Shown one piece after another: positions 1-6,111 of a stretch of 8,309 nt of DNA. Numbering within the stretch: position 1 is the stretch's first letter; every line of letters begins with the position of its first letter. The stretch lies in NCBI GenBank assembly GCA_003161195.1, contig PMOV01000155.1:1-8309 (forward strand), given 5' to 3'. This stretch comes from Acidobacteriota bacterium (GTDB lineage: Bacteria > Acidobacteriota > Terriglobia > Acidiferrales > UBA7541). The position numbers and the translations under genes were made by a program. Under the pieces are notes generated by a model. The model was given only the letters and a program-made list of their open reading frames with translations, did not search any database and was not told the origin of the DNA.

Positions 1-509
1 AGCGGGCTGCGGAATTGCGGCCAGATGCCCATGGTGCTGGGATACGGGAACATGTAATACGCCATCCACGGACGGCCGGTATGAATCAGCGGAAAAATGC
101 CGGCGCAAGCCACCGCGAAAAGCGTCATGGCTTCCGCGAAGCGGTTGATCGAGGTCCGCCACTTCTGATTCAACAGGAACAGAATCGCGGAAATCAGCGT
201 TCCGGCATGACCGATACCGATCCACCACACGAAATTGACGATGGCGAATCCCCAGCCGATGGGAATGTTGATGCCCCAGATCCCGACGCCTTTGGCGATC
301 AACCAGGTAACCGCGACCGTCAGCACCATCAAAAAGCTGAACGCCAGCGCAAAGCCCGCGAGCCAGGGAATGCCCAGCGGCCGCTTCAGCACCACGTCGC
401 TGATTTTTTCCGTGACCGATTCGTAGGTATATCCCCGAGCCAGTACCGGCACCAACCGGCGAATCTCCGGATGGTTGGCGGGAGCGGCGTTGGTGGTGGG
501 AACGCTCAT
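1..509 (-). CDS. actC: ACIII membrane subunit ActC (NrfD/PsrC-like), partial
   Basis: This is the N-terminal 169 residues of an NrfD-family polytopic membrane protein; the gene runs off the left edge. In ACIII, ActC sits in the membrane, contributes to the quinol site and docks the iron-sulfur protein ActB. After a soluble segment of about 45 residues there are hydrophobic stretches at about 47-72, 86-113 and 124-145. The second contains the NrfD-like segment GIGHAGTLISAILFLLNQ (about 98-115). The third is followed by HTGRPW (143-148). The ATG at 509-507 overlaps the actB stop codon (TGA 508-506) in an ATGA arrangement, which fixes the start and suggests translational coupling. The order actA-actB-actC is the canonical ACIII order, so actD, actE and actF would be expected further left. 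The family is clear; the subunit name rests on the operon context. Confidence 0.92.
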   Translation of the reverse strand, partial: MSVPTTNAAPANHPEIRRLVPVLARGYTYESVTEKISDVVLKRPLGIPWLAGFALAFSFLMVLTVAVTWLIAKGVGIWGINIPIGWGFAIVNFVWWIGIGHAGTLISAILFLLNQKWRTSINRFAEAMTLFAVACAGIFPLIHTGRPWMAYYMFPYPSTMGIWPQFRSP

Positions 510-3500
510 GCCCTCTCCAGCTCCGGATTCGGATTGCGCACCGCCGCAAGATACGTGGTGCGCGGCCGCGCATTCAGCTCGCCCAAAATCGTGTAATTGC
601 GCTGCTGCGCTTTAAGTTTGGCGACGCGGCTCGTGGGATCGTTCTGATTACCGAAAACGATGGCCTCCGCCGGGCAAGCCGCTTCGCACGCGGTCACAAT
701 GTCGCCGTCCGCAATCGGCCGACCGGAGCCGTTGTTGGCCTTTTCTGCCTCAATGCGTGCGTTGCTGATGCGCTGCACGCAGTAGGTGCACTTTTCCATG
801 ACCCCGCGGCTGCGCACCGTCACTTCCGGATTGCGCAACAGCTTTAGTTGCGGCGTCTCCCAATCCTGGAAGCGCAGGAAATTAAAGCGCCGCACCTTGT
901 AGGGACAGTTGTTCGAGCAATAGCGCGTCCCGATGCAGCGGTTGTACACCATATCGTTCAGGCCTTCCGAGCTGTGCACCGTCGCGCCCACCGGGCAAAC
1001 CTGCTCGCACGGCGCGTTTTCGCATTGCTGGCAAGGCACCGGTTGAAAAAACGTCTCCGGATTATCCAGCGAGGCGTTGTATTCCGAGGGGTCGCCGGTC
1101 GCTTTGCCGCTCGTCGCCGATTGCGACGTGGTGTAGTAGCGGTCGATGCGGATCCAGTGCATTTCGCGCCCGCGCATCACTTGGTCTTTGCCGACCACGG
1201 GAATATTATTTTCCGATACGCACGCCACCACGCAGGCGTTGCACCCGTTGCAACTGTTCAAATCAATGGCCATGCCCCAGGCGGGCTTGTCCGCGGGATA
1301 CGGAAAATCCTGCGGCTTATAGAGCGAATCGCTGTCCGGCGGTTTCTCGTCGCCTTCGTGCGCGAAATTCGGGTTGGCGCGATATTCGGCGAGCGTCCCA
1401 CTGGACAGAATCTTGCGGCCTTCCATGTTGAAGTGGTATTGCGTGCACGCCAGCGGATAGTTGTCCCCGGTCTTCTTCATCGTGCCGCCCGTCGCGGTGA
1501 AGAGCGCCTGCGACGTGCGCACGGCATACGCATTGAACCCTTTGTTCGTACCCGTATACCCCGCATGGCTGCGCCCGTAGCCCAGCGGCAATACCACCAC
1601 ATTCTCCGCCTGCCCCGGCAAAGTCCAAACCGCCGCCGTCACCTTGCTGTTCGACAGCGAAATGTCCACTACGTTCGAGACCACTTGCCCATGCTCGCCG
1701 CCGCGCGATGCAATCGAGTACGTCAGCTTCTGCTCCTCCGCCGTCTTCGGACTGACCAGTGCCGCGTTGTCCCACACCAGCTTGGTCACCGGCTTCGGCA
1801 GTTCCTGCAGCCAGCCATTGTTGGCGAAGCGCCCGTCGTAAACCGAAGGATCCGGTCGGAAAATAAACTCGATCTGGTCGGCGGGCAGCGGTTTTGCCGC
1901 CGCCAAACTCCCCACGCTGAATTTCGCTCCGCCCGCAACCGGCGCGAACGCGGTGTTCGCCACCACCCCATCGTTCAGCGTCTTGCGCCAGAACTTGTCG
2001 AAATCCCCGCTCGGATACGCCGCCTTCAGGCGCTCGCGCAACGCATCGTAATCCGAAACCGCCGGCTTCTCCCCGAATGCCGCCAACACTTCCCGCGCCG
2101 AGTGCGTCGCATACAAGGGCGCAATCAGCGGCTGAATCACGCTCAACGTCCCATCGAATGCCCGCGCATCGCCCCAGGTCTCCAGGTAGTGCGACTCCGG
2201 AATATGCCACTGGCTATACGTCGCCGTTTCATCAAAGTGCGAGCTAAGGTGAATGGCATTGCGCACTTTCTGCATCTTGGACGCAAAATCGAAATCCTGC
2301 GGCGCGGTGTACACCGGATTCGTGCCCAAAATCAGCAGCGTATCCACTTTGCCGTCATACATATCCGCGCAAAGTTCCGTGAACGACTGCAAATGATTCA
2401 CCGGGGCCGCTTCCACCGGCTCCGTCTGCACCACCGTCGCGCCCGAGTTGCCCAGCGCCGCATTGATCGCGTGCGCCAAAGCGTGCAATTCCGCGCTCTG
2501 CTGCTCGCCCGCCACCACCAGCGACGTTCCGCGGTGCTTCTGCAAATCCGCCGCCACCGCATCCAGCCACTTTTCCGTGCCCGCCGGCGCGGCAGCGCCG
2601 CCGCCCAATCCCAGCTTCGCCGCCAGCGCCCGCGCAAAAAACTCCACATCCGAGGCGCGCAGCGGCAAGCGATGATCTGCCGTAGCGCCCGTCACCGTCG
2701 GCGTCGGCTCCACCACATACAGCCGGTTCATCTCGCTCTGCGGCCCCGTCAGCTTCCGCCGCCGGTAAAACTCTCTCATGTACCGCACATTCCCCGGCCC
2801 GCTCGCCAGAAAATCCGCGTCCAGCGCCAAAATCACGTCCGCCTTTTCCAAGCGGTACACGGTGTTCAAATAGCGCCCGAACGCCAGCTTCGCGCCCTCG
2901 CGTCCGCCGTCGCTCACCGCCGGCTCCCACTGGTGCCATTTGGCCTGCGGATACAGCTTCAGCAGCGCCTGCAGCTCCTCGGCTACCAGCGGCGAGGTAA
3001 TCGTTCCCGTCAAAATACGAAATCCCGCGCCATTGCGCGTCTTGATGGCCGCCGCTTCCGCCTGCGCGCTGCTCAAAAATTGCTGCCAGCCGCGCAATTC
3101 TCCAAAATTGGTGACGTTCTGCGCGCGGTCCGGATCATACAAATCCAGAATCGAAGCTTGCGCAAACGCATTCGTCCCGCCGAGGCTCGACGGATGATCC
3201 GGATTCCCCTCGATCTTCGTCGGCCGCCCTTCGTGACTTTCCACCAGTACGCCCACGGCATCCGCGCCAAACGGCATCACCGTGGCAAAAAATAGCGGCT
3301 TGCCCAGCGTCATCCCGTCCGGCTGCTTCACATAGGGAACAATGTGCCCCTCAGGCGCGAGTCCACACCCCGACAATCCCGCAAACGCCAGCGAAGCCGC
3401 CATCAGCTTCAGAAAATCGCGCCGGTCCACGCCCTCATCCCACTCCGCAGGTGCCTGCCGCGGAAATTCCCGCTGCAGCAATTCCGTAAAGTGCGGATCG

Positions 3501-3748
3501 TCCGCCAGCTCTTCCAGCGAGCGCCAATATTGCTTCCCCGTTTTGGCCTGCAACTTCGCGCGCACCGCCGCCAGATCCATCGTGCGCGACGTCATCGGCT
3601 CGTCCGCCGGCGTAGCGGCGGGATCCGACGCGCCTAGCACGCGCAACCCACCGTCATGCGCATGCGCGCGCGCCGTATCGTGCTCCTCGTGATGACCCTC
3701 GATCTTCTGCCTATGCTCATCCATAAATTCGCGCCGACTCATCCCCAC
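506..3748 (-). CDS. actB: ACIII iron-sulfur / molybdopterin-oxidoreductase-like subunit ActB
   Basis: This 1080-aa protein is a fused B1-B2 subunit. A large domain resembling molybdopterin oxidoreductases (about 145-800) precedes a ferredoxin-like domain (about 820-1035). In solved ACIII structures of other bacteria the large domain holds no molybdopterin, and the clusters carry electrons from quinol to the ActA hemes. An internal twin-arginine signal, RRDFLKLMAASLAFAGLSGC (109-128), lies behind a YWRSLEEL segment (about 74-81). This is the 'extended Tat' layout typical of this family, and the Cys at 128 could be lipidated. Cluster cysteines are 833/836/839/843, 906/909/914/918, 938/944/948, 987/990 and 1021/1025. 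These 15 ligands fit three [4Fe-4S] clusters and one [3Fe-4S] cluster, because Thr941 replaces the usual fourth Cys. The start is GTG at 3748, 3 nt after the actA stop, or ATG at 3742; neither has a strong ribosome site. Met52 and Met57 are possible later starts. Confidence 0.93.
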   Translation of the reverse strand: MGMSRREFMDEHRQKIEGHHEEHDTARAHAHDGGLRVLGASDPAATPADEPMTSRTMDLAAVRAKLQAKTGKQYWRSLEELADDPHFTELLQREFPRQAPAEWDEGVDRRDFLKLMAASLAFAGLSGCGLAPEGHIVPYVKQPDGMTLGKPLFFATVMPFGADAVGVLVESHEGRPTKIEGNPDHPSSLGGTNAFAQASILDLYDPDRAQNVTNFGELRGWQQFLSSAQAEAAAIKTRNGAGFRILTGTITSPLVAEELQALLKLYPQAKWHQWEPAVSDGGREGAKLAFGRYLNTVYRLEKADVILALDADFLASGPGNVRYMREFYRRRKLTGPQSEMNRLYVVEPTPTVTGATADHRLPLRASDVEFFARALAAKLGLGGGAAAPAGTEKWLDAVAADLQKHRGTSLVVAGEQQSAELHALAHAINAALGNSGATVVQTEPVEAAPVNHLQSFTELCADMYDGKVDTLLILGTNPVYTAPQDFDFASKMQKVRNAIHLSSHFDETATYSQWHIPESHYLETWGDARAFDGTLSVIQPLIAPLYATHSAREVLAAFGEKPAVSDYDALRERLKAAYPSGDFDKFWRKTLNDGVVANTAFAPVAGGAKFSVGSLAAAKPLPADQIEFIFRPDPSVYDGRFANNGWLQELPKPVTKLVWDNAALVSPKTAEEQKLTYSIASRGGEHGQVVSNVVDISLSNSKVTAAVWTLPGQAENVVVLPLGYGRSHAGYTGTNKGFNAYAVRTSQALFTATGGTMKKTGDNYPLACTQYHFNMEGRKILSSGTLAEYRANPNFAHEGDEKPPDSDSLYKPQDFPYPADKPAWGMAIDLNSCNGCNACVVACVSENNIPVVGKDQVMRGREMHWIRIDRYYTTSQSATSGKATGDPSEYNASLDNPETFFQPVPCQQCENAPCEQVCPVGATVHSSEGLNDMVYNRCIGTRYCSNNCPYKVRRFNFLRFQDWETPQLKLLRNPEVTVRSRGVMEKCTYCVQRISNARIEAEKANNGSGRPIADGDIVTACEAACPAEAIVFGNQNDPTSRVAKLKAQQRNYTILGELNARPRTTYLAAVRNPNPELERA

Positions 3749-3751
3749 GCA

Positions 3752-4411
3752 TTACCGGTGACACGTCGAACAGCTCGTCAAATCGCGCACCGACCGAATA
3801 TTGTAAAATGCCTGCAATTGCTTCCCTTTTTCTTCCTGGTCTGGGCCCGGCTTCCAATTCATATTAAAAATATCTTTCTTCTCGCGCAGGTTCTTCGCCG
3901 GATCGCGGTGACAATCGAGGCACCAGGACATCTGCAGCGTATTCGCCTGGAACATCAGCGGCATCTGATTCACTTGTCCGTGGCACGTCGAGCATCCAAT
4001 GCCCTTGTTCACGTGAATGCTGTGATTGAAATACACGTAATCCGCCAGCCGGTGCACTTTCACCCACTCGATCGATTTATCCGTGCTGTAGCTTTCCCGC
4101 ACCGGCGCCAGATAGCCCACGCTGTTGTACAGCACCGAATGGCAGTTCATGCACGTTTTCGTCGGCGGAATTCCCGCGTACGACGACGTCTCCACGCTCG
4201 TGTGGCAATACCGGCAATCGATGCCATCATCTCCCACGTGATGTTTGTGGCTGAATTGGATGGGTTGATCGCGGACCTGAAATTGATTGGTGAAGTTTGG
4301 CGCGCGCACCACGCCGAATACCGCCGTCAATCCCAGGGTCGCCAATAAAGCCACTGCCAGAAGGCTCATGCGGGCGGCGGCGTTGGCACTGCGATGAAAA
4401 AGCTGAGGCAT
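3752..4411 (-). CDS. actA: ACIII pentaheme cytochrome c subunit ActA
   Basis: This 219-aa membrane-anchored multiheme cytochrome c accepts electrons from the ActB clusters and passes them to mono-heme cytochromes or the terminal oxidase on the periplasmic side. It has five CxxCH heme-attachment motifs: CRYCH (66-70), CMNCH (87-91), CSTCH (140-144), CLDCH (164-168) and CSTCH (214-218). The last motif ends one residue before the stop codon. Additional His residues at 55, 57, 58, 120, 130 and 133 are candidate sixth ligands. One hydrophobic helix (about 14-36) acts as an uncleaved signal anchor. Motif count, length and position directly before actB match ActA of ACIII; NrfH/NapC-type cytochromes are excluded by this neighbourhood. 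The start is ATG at 4411, without an obvious Shine-Dalgarno sequence. It is the first gene of the operon, and the stop (TAA 3754-3752) lies 3 nt before the actB GTG. Confidence 0.93.
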   Translation of the reverse strand: MPQLFHRSANAAARMSLLAVALLATLGLTAVFGVVRAPNFTNQFQVRDQPIQFSHKHHVGDDGIDCRYCHTSVETSSYAGIPPTKTCMNCHSVLYNSVGYLAPVRESYSTDKSIEWVKVHRLADYVYFNHSIHVNKGIGCSTCHGQVNQMPLMFQANTLQMSWCLDCHRDPAKNLREKKDIFNMNWKPGPDQEEKGKQLQAFYNIRSVRDLTSCSTCHR

Positions 4412-4584
4412 ATCGTTGGCTGTTTTGCGTAAATACCTTCGTACGTCTCATCGCGTCGTGCCGATGCGTCGTACGTGAATCGACCCACAGCCCGCGTCGC
4501 ACACTTCACCAAATACGGAGGCTGCGGCTCCCGTCCACAATCGCGACCACCATCTCCGAACACACTTGGTCTGACTGTGACGCG

Positions 4585-4615
4585 ATAGTGTCCACCAAAA
4601 CTTTCGGGAATGCAA
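4585..4615 (-). promoter_or_regulatory. Weak candidate promoter for the act operon
   Basis: On the minus strand, TTGCAT (4615-4610) and CACTAT (4590-4585) are separated by 19 nt, longer than the 17-nt optimum. The implied leader to the actA ATG at 4411 would be about 165 nt. It is the best sigma70-like pair I found in front of actA, but neither the hexamers nor the spacing are strong. The true promoter could lie elsewhere in 4412-4700. Confidence 0.2.
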
Positions 4616-4809
4616 CCACACAACAAAAACAAATTTGTACTTCGTGCGCTGCAAATACAACGCGCAAAACGACTTTTTCAAAAAATTAGAAACAACTCCT
4701 TGGTGCTCCGATTCCCCGCGAAAAAAAGTCCCAATTCAACACACCTCCGCTAAACCAGTCAGCAGCTTCTATGGCAGGGTCTCGTTTCAGCGTGGCGCCG
4801 CCTTTGGTA

Positions 4810-4829
4810 GCACAGACTTCAGTCTGTGC
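4810..4829. repeat. 20-nt palindromic repeat, copy 1
   Basis: GCACAGACTTCAGTCTGTGC has two perfectly complementary 9-nt arms around TC. An identical copy lies at 5172-5191, on the other side of the tRNA gene. The flanks of the two copies differ. This copy sits between divergently transcribed genes (act operon and tRNA) and has no T-run, so it is unlikely to be a terminator. A REP-like dispersed element fits better. Confidence 0.75.
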
Positions 4830-5065
4830 AGGTTGCCGCCCAACCTCGATTGCACTATTCATCCCTCGTCACTCCACGCCAGCTCCAAACGCTCCGCCCG
4901 CGTTTTTATAATCCCGCGCGCCCCCGCCAATCGCGCCCTCACCCCGTTTTTCCACTCCACCCCGCCCCATCCCCCGTGCTACCCTATAAAAACCCTTCGC
5001 CATCCACGAATCCGACGGCGGAGCCTACCTCGCGGACGTGCGACCAATCACGTCCACAACGCTGC

Positions 5066-5141
5066 TGGGGCGTGGTCCAATCGGTAGGGCACCTCACTGT
5101 TAATGAGGACGGTGTTGGTTCGAGTCCAACCGCCCCAGCCA
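5066..5141 (+). tRNA. tRNA-Asn (anticodon GTT)
   Basis: A full cloverleaf can be drawn. The acceptor stem is TGGGGCG (5066-5072) with CGCCCCA (5131-5137). The D-arm pairs GTCC with GGGC around AATCGGTAG. The anticodon stem CCTCA/TGAGG encloses the loop CTGTTAA, whose anticodon GTT reads Asn codons AAC/AAU. The T-arm GTTGG/CCAAC encloses TTCGAGT. The discriminator is G (5138), as usual for tRNA-Asn, and the 3' CCA (5139-5141) is encoded. The first base is T pairing with A, as in known bacterial tRNA-Asn. It is the only plus-strand gene in the window and stands alone. Confidence 0.97.
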
Positions 5142-5171
5142 TTCTTCTCCAATAAATTTTGCAAGCTTGTG

Positions 5172-5191
5172 GCACAGACTTCAGTCTGTGC
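5172..5191. repeat. 20-nt palindromic repeat, copy 2 (possible terminator)
   Basis: This copy is identical to the palindrome at 4810-4829. It starts 30 nt after the tRNA-Asn 3' end and 26 nt beyond the stop of the STAS gene, between convergent units. Here the hairpin is followed on the plus strand by GCTTTTCC, so it could end tRNA transcription. On the minus strand no T-run follows. The second copy in a divergent position suggests the element is primarily a dispersed repeat. Confidence 0.7.
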
Positions 5192-5217
5192 GCTTTTCCA
5201 CGCCCCACCCGCTCATT

Positions 5218-5596
5218 TCAACCAGAGTTCGCCGACCCCGCGCCCGGCAACGATAAATCCGCCGCCGCCGCTTCCACCGTGGCAAAAATCGGGATCAGCT
5301 TGTCCACCTTCGTCAACTGCAAGCTGTGCACGATCATCGGCTGCACCGTCACGATGCGCAGCATTCCGCCCGCTTTCTTGATACTCGCCAGGCAGCGCAC
5401 AATCGCGCCAATCGCCGCGCTATCCGCATGCGTCAACGCCCCCAAATCGAAAATGATGCGCGTCTCGTTCTCCGCGATCATCGCCTCCACGGCCTTTGTC
5501 AGCCGCATGCAGTCCGGCCCCGTGTGCATGCTGCCCTGGATCACCAGCGCCACCACGCCCGGCTGCAACGTTTTTTTTGGTGAAGTCCAGGATCAT
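5218..5596 (-). CDS. STAS-domain protein (anti-anti-sigma-like), frame interrupted at an A8 run
   Basis: The 116-residue frame from 5568 (TTG) to 5218 is a single STAS domain, the fold of SpoIIAA/RsbV anti-sigma-factor antagonists. Markers, numbered from the TTG, are VVALVIQGSMHTG (5-17), IIFDLGALTHADSAAIGAIV (38-57) with the conserved DS pair at 49-50, and a closing helix around 81-104. Ser50 is the likely regulatory phosphosite; the next residue is Ala rather than Ser or Thr. The TTG start lacks a ribosome site and would remove part of the first beta strand. The natural start is ATG at 5596-5594, which overlaps the upstream gene's TGA (5595-5593). From that ATG the frame reads MILDFTKK, then is thrown out of frame by 8 A's (plus-strand T's 5571-5578). 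With 7 A's it would continue TLQPGVVALVIQG and complete the domain. This could be a sequencing error, a mutation or slippage. The protein's partner is unknown. Confidence 0.8.
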
Positions 5597-5925
5597 AGCC
5601 CCGCATCCTTCTTTTCTGCGTGAGGGTTTTCTTCGTGCGGCTCTTCTTCGTACGGAAATTCGCGGATCAACCGCACGCAATCTCCCAGCGCGGAAAAAAT
5701 CGAACTGCCCCACCCGCACGGCACGAACGGCGCCGTTCCCTGATTCACCGCCTTGTCCGCCTCCGCATAAAAGCGCATGCGTTGCCCCGGCGGCGGCACC
5801 GCAAACTCTTTCACCGTGATGGCAAACGCCACCTCTCCGCCGCTCTGCTGCTTCACCATCGAAAAATGATGCAGCTGCATCAACAATTCGCCCGAACGTG
5901 CCTGCAAATGAACCCAATCGCTCAT
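5593..5925 (-). CDS. Hypothetical 110-aa protein, coupled to the STAS gene
   Basis: I do not recognise this family. It is soluble, with no signal peptide or membrane helix. The N-terminal half looks like beta strands and loops (EVAFAITVKEFAVPPPGQRMRFYAEADKAVN). The centre holds the distinctive CGWGSSIFSALGDCVRLIREFPY (about 70-92), with Cys at both ends of the segment. The C-terminus is a charged tail rich in Glu and Lys with two His. The start ATG at 5925 has AGGG 6 nt upstream and a good promoter about 60 nt upstream. Its stop overlaps the ATG of the STAS gene in an ATGA arrangement, so the two proteins are probably made together. A role with the STAS protein is inference from context only. 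The coding call rests on promoter, ribosome site and overlap. Confidence 0.78.
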   Translation of the reverse strand: MSDWVHLQARSGELLMQLHHFSMVKQQSGGEVAFAITVKEFAVPPPGQRMRFYAEADKAVNQGTAPFVPCGWGSSIFSALGDCVRLIREFPYEEEPHEENPHAEKKDAGL

Positions 5926-5984
5926 GCGTGCCCTGTGGATACTCCCATGGATAATTGTCAGAAAATAGCCGCGCGTTGAGGCGG

Positions 5985-6013
5985 ATAGTAGGTCACTCAG
6001 GAAACCAAGTCAA
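5985..6013 (-). promoter_or_regulatory. Sigma70-type promoter of the hypothetical-STAS operon
   Basis: On the minus strand, TTGACT (6013-6008) and TACTAT (5990-5985) are separated by exactly 17 nt. Each is close to the consensus (TTGACA, TATAAT). Transcription would begin near 5978, giving a leader of about 53 nt before the ATG at 5925. It is the best promoter match in the window. Confidence 0.7.
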
Positions 6014-6111
6014 TCGTCACTCCGGTAGGGGTGCTGGGTCAGCTTCCGATTAGCGCCAGCATGTGAATCGCTTCCTAGAATGCAGCTCTTCGACGACGTT
6101 TCATATATCGC

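Larger units (their letters stand above)
4412..5065. other. Gene-free divergent region between actA and tRNA-Asn
   Basis: No convincing protein gene is seen on either strand. The open frames here are short, pass through a palindromic repeat and have no family-like sequence. The region should hold the act operon promoter (minus strand) and the tRNA promoter (plus strand). Plus-strand -10-like hexamers occur as TATAAT at 4907-4912 and TATAAA at 4985-4990, but neither has a recognisable -35 box at 16-18 nt, so neither is called as a promoter. The stretch from about 4880 to 4985 is very C-rich on the plus strand. Two copies of TCGTACGT lie 30 bp apart (4439-4446 and 4469-4476) close to actA. A 20-nt palindrome lies at 4810-4829. 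Confidence 0.6.

Noticed and set aside
15..596. 193-aa plus-strand frame opposite actC
   Set aside because: The opposite strand encodes a clear NrfD-like membrane protein with a start overlapping the actB stop. The plus frame is a shadow.
848..3295. 815-aa open frame on the plus strand opposite actB
   Set aside because: It is rich in Arg and His with no motif or ribosome site and mirrors the codon bias of actB, whose domains and clusters are unmistakable. It is an antisense shadow.
4635..5087. Plus-strand frames of 109-150 aa between actA and the tRNA
   Set aside because: They read through the palindromic repeat, and one overlaps the tRNA. Their composition follows the C-rich DNA rather than a protein family.
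5420..5917. 165-aa minus-strand frame over the hypothetical and STAS genes
   Set aside because: Its sequence is Gly-, Arg- and Ala-rich and without motifs. Only the eight residues MILDFTKK downstream of the ATG at 5596 make sense, and they belong to the frameshifted STAS gene.
5933..5954. Two DnaA-box-like nonamers (GTATCCACA and TTATCCATG on the minus strand)
   Set aside because: Each has at least one mismatch to the consensus, there are only two, and no origin genes (dnaA, dnaN, parAB) are nearby. They lie in an operon leader and are probably chance.
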